Origin: Pseudomonas sp. CCI4.2
GTDB lineage: Bacteria > Pseudomonadota > Gammaproteobacteria > Pseudomonadales > Pseudomonadaceae
NCBI RefSeq assembly: GCF_034350045.1
Contig: NZ_CP133781.1
Location: 1,123,001-1,187,000, forward strand
DNA: 64,000 bases
Direction of reading: 5' to 3'
Below the pieces are notes generated by a model. It saw nothing but the letters and a program-made list of their open reading frames with translations. It did no database searches and was not told the DNA's origin. Each line of letters starts with the position of its first letter. Position 1 is the first letter of the stretch. Positions 17,943-26,846 of this stretch are shown piece after piece. The position numbers and the translations under genes are program-made.

Positions 17943-18653
17943 ATGCTGCGTCTCTTTTTCAATCGCCTCCTTAAAGCTCTGTTCTGGTTCGCAGCGGCCA
18001 GCGTCGTGCTGGTAGTGATCTTTCGTTGGGTGCCACCGCCAGGCACCGCGCTGATGGTTGAGCGCAAGATCGAATCCTGGTCTGACGGCCAACCGATCAA
18101 CCTGCAGCGCACATGGCGGCCCTGGGACAAGATCTCCAACGACCTGAAAGTGGCGGTTATTGCGGGCGAGGATCAAAAATTCGCCGAGCATTGGGGCTTT
18201 GATGTCGAGGCAATTCAGGCGGCTATCGCGCACAACGAACTGGGCGGCTCGGTGCGAGGCGCCAGTACGCTGAGCCAGCAAGTGTCGAAAAACCTGTTTT
18301 TATGGTCGGGCCGCAGCTGGCTGCGCAAAGGGCTGGAAGTGTGGTTCACCGGCTTGATCGAAGTGTTCTGGTCCAAGCAGCGGATTCTTGAGATTTACCT
18401 CAACAGCGTCGAGTGGGACGACGGTGTGTTCGGTGCTGAAGCGGCAGCGCGGCATCACTTTGGTGTGAGTGCAGCCGCGCTCTCGACGCAACAGGCCAGC
18501 TACCTCGCCGCCGTATTGCCCAACCCCCGCGAATGGAGCGCCAGCCATCCCAGCAGCTATGTGTCCAGCCGTGCGAGCTGGATACGCCAGCAGATGCGTC
18601 AGTTGGGCGGGGATGATTATTTGGTGGGGCTGAACCATAGCCGCAAGTTTTAA
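17943..18653 (+). CDS. mtgA: Monofunctional peptidoglycan transglycosylase
   Basis: 236 aa from the ATG at 17943; the longer frame from 17742 would run through DUF423 in antisense and is rejected. One N-terminal membrane helix (about 10-30) precedes a GT51 domain with AGEDQKFAEHWGFD (catalytic Glu), GASTLSQQVSKNLFLW, RKGLEVWFTGLIE and the later LEIYLNSVEWDDGVFGAEAA. It polymerises lipid II glycan strands without a transpeptidase domain. Confidence 0.95.
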   Translation: MLRLFFNRLLKALFWFAAASVVLVVIFRWVPPPGTALMVERKIESWSDGQPINLQRTWRPWDKISNDLKVAVIAGEDQKFAEHWGFDVEAIQAAIAHNELGGSVRGASTLSQQVSKNLFLWSGRSWLRKGLEVWFTGLIEVFWSKQRILEIYLNSVEWDDGVFGAEAAARHHFGVSAAALSTQQASYLAAVLPNPREWSASHPSSYVSSRASWIRQQMRQLGGDDYLVGLNHSRKF

Positions 18654-18683
18654 ACGCCAGCTCTGCGCTGATTGAACGGACTT

Positions 18684-18753
18684 CTTCGCAGGCAAGCCTG
18701 CTCCCACAGGTTCTGTTGACATAGATCCCGTGGGAGTTGGCTTGCCAACGAAG
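18684..18753. repeat. REPIN after mtgA
   Basis: CTTCGCAGGCAAGCCTGCTC then CCACAG, and in inverted form TGGGAGTTGGCTTGCCAACG then AAG, flank about 22 bases. This is the GTGGGAG...TTGCC class also found at 15363 and 43286. Confidence 0.85.
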
Positions 18754-18779
18754 GGGACGCCACGGTTAAAACGAAACAA

Positions 18780-18820
18780 CAAAAAAACGCCCCGACCATT
18801 TCTGATCGGGGCGTTTTTGT
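18780..18820. terminator. Bidirectional terminator between mtgA and rpoH
   Basis: ACGCCCCGA at 18787-18795 and TCGGGGCGT at 18806-18814 form a 9-bp GC-rich stem, with an A-run before it and TTTTT after it. It therefore reads as a rho-independent terminator on both strands, serving convergent mtgA and rpoH. Confidence 0.9.
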
Positions 18821-18835
18821 GTGTCGGCTAGCTGT

Positions 18836-19690
18836 TTACGCAGCGATCGACAGTTTCAGCTTGTTCATCGCGCTTTTTTCCAGCTGACGAATACGCTCAG
18901 CGGAGACGTTGTACTTCTGCGCCAGGTCGTGCAGCGTGGCTTTCTCTTCAGCCAGCCAGCGCTGATAAAGAATGTCACGGCTGCGCTCGTCGAGAACTTC
19001 CAGCGCCTGATGCAGGTTAGCGTTGGAGGTGTCGGTCCAGTCGGAGTCTTCCAACTGGCGAGCCGGGTCATAACGGTGGTCTTCCAGGTAGTTGGAAGGC
19101 GACTGGAATGCACTGTCGTCGTCCGCTTCAGCAGCAGGGTCGAACGCCATGTCGTGGCCGGTCAGACGGCTTTCCATCTCACGCACTTCGCGCGGCTCGA
19201 CGCCAAGGCTTTCCGCCACGCGATGGACTTCTTCGTTATTCAACCAAGCCAAGCGTTTTTTCTGGCTGCGCAGATTGAAGAACAGTTTGCGCTGCGCCTT
19301 GGTCGTGGCGACCTTGACGATGCGCCAGTTGCGCAGAATGAATTCGTGAATTTCAGCCTTGATCCAGTGAACGGCGAACGACACCAGACGCACACCCATT
19401 TCCGGGTTGAAACGTTTGACGGCTTTCATCAAGCCAACGTTGCCTTCTTGAATCAGGTCAGCCTGTGCCAGGCCATAACCGGAATAGCTGCGTGCGATGT
19501 GCACGACAAAACGCAGGTGGGCGAGGACCATCTGCCGAGCCGCCCCAAGATCCTGCTCATAATAAAGACTCTCAGCCAGTTCACGCTCCTGCTCGGGCGT
19601 CAGCAAAGGAATGCTGTTGACCGTGTGCACGTAGGCTTCCAGGTTTGCGCCTGGGACTAATGCATAAACAGGTTGCAAAGAAGTGGTCAT
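18836..19690 (-). CDS. rpoH: Heat-shock sigma factor sigma-32
   Basis: 284 aa, the expected RpoH length. Region 2 reads [20 protein letters not shown] and [19 protein letters not shown]; the RpoH box [15 protein letters not shown] (about 131-145) is present, and region 4 ends with [16 protein letters not shown]. It directs RNA polymerase to heat-shock promoters. It lies downstream of ftsYEX, the conserved order, but a 112-base spacer with its own candidate promoter separates it from ftsX. Confidence 0.97.
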   Translation of the reverse strand: MTTSLQPVYALVPGANLEAYVHTVNSIPLLTPEQERELAESLYYEQDLGAARQMVLAHLRFVVHIARSYSGYGLAQADLIQEGNVGLMKAVKRFNPEMGVRLVSFAVHWIKAEIHEFILRNWRIVKVATTKAQRKLFFNLRSQKKRLAWLNNEEVHRVAESLGVEPREVREMESRLTGHDMAFDPAAEADDDSAFQSPSNYLEDHRYDPARQLEDSDWTDTSNANLHQALEVLDERSRDILYQRWLAEEKATLHDLAQKYNVSAERIRQLEKSAMNKLKLSIAA

Positions 19691-19739
19691 ACGAAAAAAA
19701 CCTCCAACTCACATGACAGGTGCAGTTCAGCACTGCGAA

Positions 19740-19767
19740 ATTGACCGGGGAACCAGTAGACAAGTTC
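19740..19767 (-). promoter_or_regulatory. Candidate AlgU/sigma-E promoter of rpoH
   Basis: On the minus strand GAACTT (19767-19762) is followed after 17 bases by TCAAT (19744-19740), close to the ECF sigma-E/AlgU pattern GAACTT-N16/17-TCtgA/TCAAA. The -10 ends about 49 bases before the rpoH ATG. rpoH in P. aeruginosa and E. coli is known to have a sigma-E-class promoter, which supports the reading. Confidence 0.6.
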
Positions 19768-19802
19768 CCAAAACAGCTGAAATGACAACACAAAGTAAAA
19801 AA

Positions 19803-20831
19803 TTAACGTGGCGCCAGCTCTCTTAAGTGGCGGGCTACCGCAATCCAAGCACCGATATACCCTAACAACACGGCTCCAAGCAAGAGCGACAGACCATCGG
19901 CTGCAGGTACGCCAGCCAATGAGAAGTCACTTCCGTACAAGCCGGCGAGTCCAATTACAGCATCGTTTAACCAATTCAACCCATAAGCAAGTACGCCCCA
20001 AGACAGAAAACCTGCCCCCAGGCCATACAGCGCGCCCATATACAAAAAAGGTCTACGGACATAACTGTCTGTACCGCCGACCAATTTGATCACTTCGATC
20101 TCGGTTCGGCGATTTTCTATGTGCAGACGAATTGTGTTACCAATTACCAAAAGAAGCGCCAGCACCAACAAGACTGTCAGGCCGAAAACAAAACGGTCAC
20201 CCAACTTCAGAATCGCAGCCAACCGTTCAACCCATACCAAGTCGAGCTGGGCTTGTTGCACTTTGGGCAGCTGCGCCAGACGAGCGCGCAACGCTTCAAG
20301 CGCTGATTTATCAACTTCCTGCGGCGTGACCAATACAACACCGGGAAGCGGGTTCTGCGGAAGTTCTTTAAGCGCTTCACCCAAACCCGACTGCTGCTGG
20401 AACTCAGCCAAGGCCTGATCACTGCTGATGTACTCAGCATCGGCTACGCCAGGCATGCTTTTGATCTGTTCGCGCAGTTGCTCGCCGTCACCGGCGTTGG
20501 CATCAAGGTTCAAATACAGCGAAATCTGCGCCGCACGCTGCCAGGAACCGCCTAGTCGTTCCACATTGTTCAACAACAACGACAACCCCATCGGCAAACT
20601 TAATGCGATGGCCATGACCAAACAGGTGAAAAAGCTGCCAATAGGCTGTTTGCCCAGGCGTCGCAAGCTGTCGACCATGCTGGAGCGATGCGCTTCCAGC
20701 CACGCGCTCAGCTGTGCGCTGAAATCCGGGCCATCGTCGTCATCGCGTTGTTTTTTCTTTTTCTGCGGGGTCGGCTCGGCGGCCTTGGGCGAAACCCGCT
20801 CCGACACTTTGGGGGTGCGTGTGGCACTCAT
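19803..20831 (-). CDS. ftsX: Cell division protein FtsX
   Basis: 342 aa. A charged N-terminal tail (KKKKQRDDDDGPDF at about 24-37) precedes the first membrane helix (about 65-85), a periplasmic domain and three further C-terminal membrane segments with the FtsX-like permease fold (RTEIEVIKLVGGTDSYVRRP). With FtsE it forms the ABC-like complex that activates murein hydrolases at the septum. The first ATG overlaps the ftsE stop by four bases. Confidence 0.95.
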   Translation of the reverse strand: MSATRTPKVSERVSPKAAEPTPQKKKKQRDDDDGPDFSAQLSAWLEAHRSSMVDSLRRLGKQPIGSFFTCLVMAIALSLPMGLSLLLNNVERLGGSWQRAAQISLYLNLDANAGDGEQLREQIKSMPGVADAEYISSDQALAEFQQQSGLGEALKELPQNPLPGVVLVTPQEVDKSALEALRARLAQLPKVQQAQLDLVWVERLAAILKLGDRFVFGLTVLLVLALLLVIGNTIRLHIENRRTEIEVIKLVGGTDSYVRRPFLYMGALYGLGAGFLSWGVLAYGLNWLNDAVIGLAGLYGSDFSLAGVPAADGLSLLLGAVLLGYIGAWIAVARHLRELAPR

Positions 20832-21499
20832 ACCGTCGACTCCCCGTCACCGATCAACCGACCGCGCTGCAGGGTCAGCATGCGATGGCGCATCCGAGCG
20901 ATCAGCGCCAAATCGTGACTGGCGATCAACACGCTGGTGCCGAGACGGTTGATGTCTTCGAATACGCCCATAATTTCCGCTGCCAACCGTGGATCGAGGT
21001 TACCGGTGGGTTCATCCGCCAGCAGCAACGCCGGACGGTGGACGATGGCCCGGGCAATGCCGACGCGCTGCTGTTGGCCAGTGGATAAATCACCGGGGTA
21101 CAGATCTGTTTTGTCCGAGAGCGCCACGCGCTCCAGGGCAGAATCGACGCGCTTGGTGACTTCGCCTTTGGACAAACCAAGAATTTGCAGGGGCAACGCA
21201 ATATTGTTGAACACTGTGCGATCAGACAATAACTGGTGATTCTGGAAGACCACCCCGATCTGCCGGCGCAAATAAGGAATTTGCGCGGTGCTGATTTTGC
21301 CTAAATCCTGACCGGCCAACAGCAGCTTGCCAGTGGTCGGCCGCTCCATCGCCAGCAACAGGCGCAACAACGTGCTTTTACCGGCGCCGGAGTGGCCGGT
21401 AACGAACAAGAATTCACCGCGACGAACCCGAAAGCTCAGCTCGTGCAGGCCTACGTGACCATTTGCATAACGCTTTCCGACTTGTTCAAAACGAATCAT
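20828..21499 (-). CDS. ftsE: Cell division ATP-binding protein FtsE
   Basis: 223 aa with Walker A TGHSGAGKST (34-43), Q-loop region VFQNHQLL, signature LSTGQQQRVGIARAI, Walker B LLLADEPTGNLD and H-loop LIASHDLAL. It is the ATPase partner of FtsX. Four-base overlaps with both ftsY upstream and ftsX downstream indicate tight translational coupling of all three genes. Confidence 0.97.
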   Translation of the reverse strand: MIRFEQVGKRYANGHVGLHELSFRVRRGEFLFVTGHSGAGKSTLLRLLLAMERPTTGKLLLAGQDLGKISTAQIPYLRRQIGVVFQNHQLLSDRTVFNNIALPLQILGLSKGEVTKRVDSALERVALSDKTDLYPGDLSTGQQQRVGIARAIVHRPALLLADEPTGNLDPRLAAEIMGVFEDINRLGTSVLIASHDLALIARMRHRMLTLQRGRLIGDGESTV

Positions 21500-22956
21500 G
21501 TGCGCTCCCGCTCGGCAAACAGAGCTTGAACAAAGGGTTCGGCTTCAAAAGTGCGTAAATCGTCGATGCCTTCACCAACGCCGATATAACGGATCGGCAA
21601 TCCGAATTGCTTGGCCAGCGCGAAAATGACGCCGCCCTTGGCCGTTCCGTCGAGTTTAGTCAGTGCCAAACCGGTCAGCGTCACGGTCTGGTGGAATTGC
21701 TTGGCCTGATTGATCGCGTTTTGCCCGGTGCCAGCATCCAGCACCAACAGCACCTCATGCGGCGCCTCGGTGTCCAGCTTGCCCATGACCCGGCGCACTT
21801 TTTTCAACTCTTCCATCAGGTTGTCTTTGGTGTGCAGACGCCCGGCGGTGTCAGCGATCAAGACATCGATGCCCCGGGCTTTGGCAGCCTGTACCGCATC
21901 GAAGATAACCGAAGCCGAGTCCGCGCCCGTGTGCTGAGCGATGACCGGAATGTTGTTGCGCTCGCCCCAGACCTGTAATTGCTCTACTGCCGCTGCGCGG
22001 AAGGTGTCGCCTGCCGCCAGCATGACTTTCTTGCCTTCGAGCTGGAGTTTCTTCGCCAGCTTGCCGATGGTCGTGGTTTTGCCAGCACCGTTGACGCCCA
22101 CCACCAAAATCACGAAAGGCTTTTGCTGACCGGTGATCACCAACGGTTGTTCAACCGGCTTTAGCAACGCAGTCAGCTCGTCTTGCAGTGATTTGTACAG
22201 CGCGTCACTGTCGGTTAGCTGCTTGCGCGCGACTTTCTGAGTCAGGCTTTGGATGATCACCGACGTAGCCTCAACGCCCACGTCAGCGGTCAACAAACGG
22301 GTTTCGATTTCTTCGAGCAGGTCATCGTCGATGGCCTTCTTGCCGAGAAACAGACTGGCCATGCCCTCGCCAAGGCTGGCGCTGGTTTTCGACAGGCCTT
22401 GCTTGAGGCGAGCGAAAAAACCGATTTTGCTGGCTTCGGTAGGTGCCGATTCAACCATCAAAGCCGGAACGGGAACGGGCGACGGTAAGACCGATGCTTC
22501 GGCAACGATGATCGGTTCAGCCACAACCAATGCTTCAGAAACGATGACCGGCTCAGGTGCGAGCACAGGCTCCACCGTTACCACCGGCTCAACCATCACC
22601 TCGGGCAGCGACTGCACGATTGAAGCAATCTGCTGCGCAATCGGCGGCGTAACGTGGGGTTCAAGCTCATCGATCAGCGCGACGGGCTCTTCGGCCACTG
22701 GCAACACTAGCCATGGCTTGGACGTTGGGTTTTCGGGCGCAGGCGCTTCAGTCACCGCGTCTAGAAGCGGCGCGGGCACTAATGACGGCTCAACGGCCAC
22801 CTGAGCCTGGTCGATGACCGGCTCGGGCGTTGCTGAAATGTCGCCTTGCGGTTGATCGGCAGCGGTTTCCTGCGACTTTTTGCGCAGCCAACCGAACAGG
22901 CCTTTCTTCTCTGCAGCCGGAGCTGGGGTCTTCTTGTCGTCGTTGGAACCAAACAT
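21496..22956 (-). CDS. ftsY: Signal recognition particle receptor FtsY
   Basis: 486 aa. The C-terminal NG domain (about 180-486) has GVNGAGKTTTIGKLAKKL, DTFRAAAVEQL, DTAGRLHTKDNLMEELKK and TKLDGTAKGG, the SRP-GTPase motifs. The N-terminal A domain (about 30-170) is long and low in complexity, with repeated Val/Pro/Glu/Ala units such as VEPVLAPEPVIVSEALVVAE. It docks SRP-ribosome complexes at the membrane. The repetitive A domain is a likely site of length variation between strains. Confidence 0.97.
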   Translation of the reverse strand: MFGSNDDKKTPAPAAEKKGLFGWLRKKSQETAADQPQGDISATPEPVIDQAQVAVEPSLVPAPLLDAVTEAPAPENPTSKPWLVLPVAEEPVALIDELEPHVTPPIAQQIASIVQSLPEVMVEPVVTVEPVLAPEPVIVSEALVVAEPIIVAEASVLPSPVPVPALMVESAPTEASKIGFFARLKQGLSKTSASLGEGMASLFLGKKAIDDDLLEEIETRLLTADVGVEATSVIIQSLTQKVARKQLTDSDALYKSLQDELTALLKPVEQPLVITGQQKPFVILVVGVNGAGKTTTIGKLAKKLQLEGKKVMLAAGDTFRAAAVEQLQVWGERNNIPVIAQHTGADSASVIFDAVQAAKARGIDVLIADTAGRLHTKDNLMEELKKVRRVMGKLDTEAPHEVLLVLDAGTGQNAINQAKQFHQTVTLTGLALTKLDGTAKGGVIFALAKQFGLPIRYIGVGEGIDDLRTFEAEPFVQALFAERERT

Positions 22957-23255
22957 GGAGGACGGCTATCTCAAGGTAGCGACGCGCCATAGCGGCGCCT
23001 CTGGAAATTCTGTCAATGGGAAACAGACTGCTTTTGTCCCGGCTTGTTCACCCGCAGCTATAGATAAGCAGCGAATGGGCTGGCCCGGAACGTCATTTCT
23101 GCGGATTTTGTCGATGTCTAACCGGCCGCTGAAACACAAGTAACAGCATAAGTACTGCTCTAGCCGTGGTCGGCAGTCAAACGGACCAGTATCCTAGCAC
23201 CTCCGCGCCCGCCTACGCTAAGTTCAAGCAGGCCGCCTCACAGGTTCAAAAACGA
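22957..23255. other. Divergent spacer between ftsY and the M16 peptidase gene
   Basis: About 300 bases. It should hold both divergent promoters, but I could not place a confident -10/-35 pair. An in-frame GTG at 23166 could extend the peptidase by 30 residues; the extension is not signal-like, so I regard it as leader. Confidence 0.5.
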
Positions 23256-24611
23256 ATGAATGCTTTCGCCCGCCGCGCTGCCGGCCTGCTGTTCAGCGCG
23301 GTTTGCCTGCCTTTGTCAGCACTGGCCGCAGATCCACAACCTACCCATGAATTCACCTTGGACAACGGCCTTAAAGTCATCGTACGCGAAGACCACCGTG
23401 CTCCCGTGGTGGTTTCCCAGGTGTGGTACAAGGTCGGCTCCAGCTACGAAACTCCTGGCCAGACCGGTTTGTCCCACGCCCTGGAACACATGATGTTCAA
23501 AGGCAGCAAGCACGTTGGACCCGGCCAGGCTTCGCTGATTCTGCGTGACCTCGGGGCGGAAGAAAACGCCTTCACCAGCGACGATTACACCGCGTACTAC
23601 CAAGTATTGGCCCGCGATCGCTTAGGCGTGGCCTTCGAGTTGGAAGCGGATCGGATGGCCAGCCTGTTGCTGCCGCCCGAGCAATTCACCCGTGAAATCG
23701 AAGTGATCAAGGAAGAGCGTCGTCTGCGCACCGATGACAAGCCCACCTCGAAAGCCTTCGAACGCTTCAAAGCCATGGCCTACCCCGCCAGCGGTTATCA
23801 CACGCCCACCATCGGCTGGATGGCCGACCTGGACCGAATGAACGTCGCCGAGCTGCGCCATTGGTACCAATCCTGGTACGTCCCGAACAACGCCACGCTG
23901 GTGGTGGTAGGCGATGTGCAGCCTGATGAAGTGAAGGCGCTGGCTGAACGCTATTTCGGCCCGATCCCCCGACGCGAGACACCGCCTGCGAAAATTCCGC
24001 TGGAACTGGCAGAGCCGGGTGAACGGCTAATCACGCTGCATGTGCAGACCCAACTGCCGAGCTTGATTTACGGCTTCAACGTGCCAAGCATGGCCACCGC
24101 TGAAGACAAACGCTCGGTCAATGCTTTGCGCCTGATTTCCGCGTTACTCGACGGCGGCTACAGCGCCCGAATTCCCACCCGCCTGGAGCGTGGCGAGGAA
24201 CTGGTGGCCGGCGCCTCGTCGAGCTACGACGCCTTCAGCCGTGGCGACAGCCTGTTCATGATCAACGCCACGCCTAACGTGCAGAAAAAGAAAACTCTGG
24301 CCGATGTGGAAGCCGGTATCTGGCGCCTGTTAGATGAATTGAAAACCACCCCGCCGACCAGCGCTGAGCTGGAACGGGTTCAGGCGCAGGTGATTGCCGC
24401 CCTGGTGTTTGAACGTGATTCGATCAGCAGTCAGGCCAGTACCATCGGCGAGCTTGAAAGCGTAGGCCTGTCGTGGAAACTCATCGACGAAGAACTGGAT
24501 TCAATTAAAAACGTCACCCCAGCTGATATTCAAAAAGCTGCGCGCACCTATTTCACCCGCGAGCGCCTCAGCGTTGCGCACGTTTTGCCTGAGGAGAAAG
24601 CACATGAGTGA
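23256..24611 (+). CDS. M16 family zinc metallopeptidase (catalytic subunit)
   Basis: 451 aa from the ATG at 23256, giving a proper signal peptide (1-25, ending SALAADPQ). The inverted zinc motif HALEH is at 74-78 in GLSHALEHMMFKG, with the downstream glutamate in the FELEADRM region. It is a periplasmic pitrilysin-type peptidase. It overlaps the next gene, a second M16 protein without the zinc site, by eight bases; the two probably form a heterodimer, as in mitochondrial processing peptidase. Confidence 0.93.
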   Translation: MNAFARRAAGLLFSAVCLPLSALAADPQPTHEFTLDNGLKVIVREDHRAPVVVSQVWYKVGSSYETPGQTGLSHALEHMMFKGSKHVGPGQASLILRDLGAEENAFTSDDYTAYYQVLARDRLGVAFELEADRMASLLLPPEQFTREIEVIKEERRLRTDDKPTSKAFERFKAMAYPASGYHTPTIGWMADLDRMNVAELRHWYQSWYVPNNATLVVVGDVQPDEVKALAERYFGPIPRRETPPAKIPLELAEPGERLITLHVQTQLPSLIYGFNVPSMATAEDKRSVNALRLISALLDGGYSARIPTRLERGEELVAGASSSYDAFSRGDSLFMINATPNVQKKKTLADVEAGIWRLLDELKTTPPTSAELERVQAQVIAALVFERDSISSQASTIGELESVGLSWKLIDEELDSIKNVTPADIQKAARTYFTRERLSVAHVLPEEKAHE

Positions 24612-26067
24612 GCGCAAGGCTTTGCATGTCGTGCTGACCACGGTCTTGGGCCTGTTCATCACGGCCTCGGCCCAGGCCGATAACGCGGCACCCGACGTTG
24701 CGGCTCCGGCTTACACCCTGCAATCGCTGAAAGAACTCGACGGCAAACCGCCAGCCCACCGCACGATGAACATTCAGACCTGGAAAACCGCCGAAGGCAC
24801 CAAGGTGTTGTTTGTCGAGGCGCGAGAGCTGCCAATGTTCGACATGCGCCTGATCTTCGCCGCTGGCAGCAGCCACGACCAGGGCATTCCTGGCATCGCC
24901 GTGCTGACCAACGCCATGCTCAACGAAGGCGTGGCCGGCAAAAATGTCAGCGCCATCGCTGAAGGTTTTGACAGTTTGGGCGCGGACTTCGGCAATGGCG
25001 CCTACCGCGACATGGCAGTAGCGTCGTTGCGCAGCCTGAGCGCGGTGGATAAACGCGAACCGGCGCTAAAGCTGTTTGCTGATGTCGTGGGTAAACCGAC
25101 GTTTCCCAAGGAGTCGTTGGCGCGGATCAAAAACCAGTTGCTGGCCGGGTTTGAATACCAGAAACAAAACCCCGGCAGGCTGGCGGGTAATGAACTGTTT
25201 GAACGTCTTTATGCCGACCACCCTTACGCGCACCCGAGCGAAGGCACCGCCAAAAGCGTGACCCCGATTACCGTTGCGCAACTGAAGGCATTTCACGCCA
25301 AAGCCTACGCGGCGGGCAATGTGGTGATCGCGCTGGTGGGCGACCTGTCTCGAACAGAAGCCGAAGCTATCGCGGCTCAGGTGTCCGCCGCGCTGCCGAA
25401 AGGCCCGGCACTGCCGAAAATAACCGAGCCTGTGGCGCCCAAAGCCGGCGAAACCCACATTGAGTTCGCCTCCAAGCAAACCCACTTGATGCTCGCGCAG
25501 TTAGGGATCGACCGTAATGACCCGGACTACGTCGCGCTGACATTGGGCAACTCGATATTGGGTGGCGGTGGTTTCGGCAGCCGTTTGATGACTGAAGTGC
25601 GTGAAAAACGCGGCCTGACCTATGGCGTTTCGTCGGGCTTCACGCCGATGGAAGTCCAAGGTCCGTTTTTGATCGCCTTGCAAACCCGCGCCGAGCTCAG
25701 CGAAAACACGCTTAAACTGGTGCAGGGCATCGTGCGAGACTTCCTTGTTACAGGCCCGACCCAGAAAGAGCTGGATGACGCCAAGCGCGAATTGGCCGGT
25801 AGCTTCCCACTGTCCACGGCGAGTAATGCCGACATCGTGGGTCAGTTGGGCGCCATCGGCTTCTACGATTTACCGCTGACGTTCCTCGAAGATTTCATGC
25901 AACAAGCTCAGAGCACCACGGTTGAGCAAGTCAAAACAGCGATGAACAAGCACCTGAGTGCGGACAAGATGGTCATCGTCACCGCCGGCCCAACGGTCGT
26001 GCAAAAAGACTTGCCGCCCCCTACAGATAACCCCGTCGAGCAACCGCTTGGCGTACCGGAGCATTAA
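24604..26067 (+). CDS. M16 family peptidase-like protein, non-catalytic partner
   Basis: 487 aa from the ATG at 24604, with a signal peptide ending ASAQADN (about residue 23). It keeps the M16 fold: the glycine-rich GNSILGGGGFGSRLMTEVRE and KRGLTYGVSSGF segments are present. Where active members have HxxEH it reads GIPGIAVLTNAMLNEG, with no zinc ligands. It is therefore likely a structural or substrate-binding subunit for the upstream catalytic protein. The start lies inside the upstream gene's end, implying coupling. Confidence 0.9.
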   Translation: MSERKALHVVLTTVLGLFITASAQADNAAPDVAAPAYTLQSLKELDGKPPAHRTMNIQTWKTAEGTKVLFVEARELPMFDMRLIFAAGSSHDQGIPGIAVLTNAMLNEGVAGKNVSAIAEGFDSLGADFGNGAYRDMAVASLRSLSAVDKREPALKLFADVVGKPTFPKESLARIKNQLLAGFEYQKQNPGRLAGNELFERLYADHPYAHPSEGTAKSVTPITVAQLKAFHAKAYAAGNVVIALVGDLSRTEAEAIAAQVSAALPKGPALPKITEPVAPKAGETHIEFASKQTHLMLAQLGIDRNDPDYVALTLGNSILGGGGFGSRLMTEVREKRGLTYGVSSGFTPMEVQGPFLIALQTRAELSENTLKLVQGIVRDFLVTGPTQKELDDAKRELAGSFPLSTASNADIVGQLGAIGFYDLPLTFLEDFMQQAQSTTVEQVKTAMNKHLSADKMVIVTAGPTVVQKDLPPPTDNPVEQPLGVPEH

Positions 26068-26648
26068 TGGCTAATCCAAGACCTAAGGGCCATAACGGCC
26101 TGGGTCAACTTCGCATCATCGGCGGCCAATGGCGCAGCCGTCGCCTGACTTTTCCTGACGCTCCTGGCCTGCGTCCGACGCCTGATCGCGTACGTGAAAC
26201 CTTGTTCAACTGGCTGGCGCCGATTATCGAAGGCGCGCGCGTACTCGATTTATTCGCGGGCAGCGGCGCATTGTACTTGGAAGCATTGTCCCGTGGCGCG
26301 AGCATGGCCTTGGCCCTGGACTCCAGCGGCGCCGCCATCGCCAGCTTGCGCCACAATCTGACCGCCCTTGATTGCACGACGGGGCAGTTGGTACATACCG
26401 ATGCATTGCGTCATTTGGAAGGCCAACCTGCCGAGCAGTTCGACGTGGTGTTTCTCGATCCGCCGTTTCACCAAGGCCTGCTGCCAGCGGCCTGCGCGCT
26501 GCTGGAAGAGCGCAATTGGTTGGCCGAGGAGGCGTTTGTCTACACCGAAAGCGAGATACCACCGGCAACCATCGGCGTCCCCGGCACGTGGCGGCTGCAC
26601 CGCGAGAAGAAAGCGGGTCAGGTGTATTACGCGTTGTGGCAGCGGTAA
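26067..26648 (+). CDS. rsmD: 16S rRNA (guanine(966)-N2)-methyltransferase
   Basis: 193 aa. The N-terminal LRIIGGQWRSRRLTFPD and RPTPDRVRETLFNWL are RsmD landmarks; the AdoMet site is VLDLFAGSGALYLEALSRGA (59-78) and the catalytic motif DPPF is at 131-134. It methylates G966 of 16S rRNA. Its ATG overlaps the preceding TAA by one base, although ftsY-rsmD is a common pairing in other bacteria; here the M16 genes lie between the divergent two. Confidence 0.95.
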   Translation: MANPRPKGHNGLGQLRIIGGQWRSRRLTFPDAPGLRPTPDRVRETLFNWLAPIIEGARVLDLFAGSGALYLEALSRGASMALALDSSGAAIASLRHNLTALDCTTGQLVHTDALRHLEGQPAEQFDVVFLDPPFHQGLLPAACALLEERNWLAEEAFVYTESEIPPATIGVPGTWRLHREKKAGQVYYALWQR

Positions 26649-26693
26649 TCGAGCTTGCGGATGCCCCAAGCTCGATGTCACCCCAGAAATTAT

Positions 26694-26773
26694 CTGTAGG
26701 AGCCAACTCGTTGGCGAGAGGCTCAAAGCAGTGTGTCAGGCACACCGCCTCGCCAACACGCTGTCTCCTGCAG
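26694..26773. repeat. REPIN after rsmD
   Basis: CTGTAGGAGCCAACTCGTTG then GCGAG opens the element and CTCGCCAACACGCTGTCTCC then TGCAG closes it inverted. This is the TGTAGGAGCCAACTTGTTGG class, the commonest in the window. Confidence 0.85.
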
Positions 26774-26846
26774 TTGGTCATAAACCTCCGCACGCCGCTC
26801 CACGGTTGTGGCAACGTAGCGATTAAGCAGTAACCGTGAATCGCCG

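Noticed and set aside
18821..19660. 279-codon + strand frame
   Set aside because: Antisense to rpoH over almost its whole length, without ribosome site or motif.
22253..22804. 183-codon Ser/Thr/Gly-rich + strand frame
   Set aside because: Antisense to the repetitive A domain of ftsY; the repeats create the open frame.
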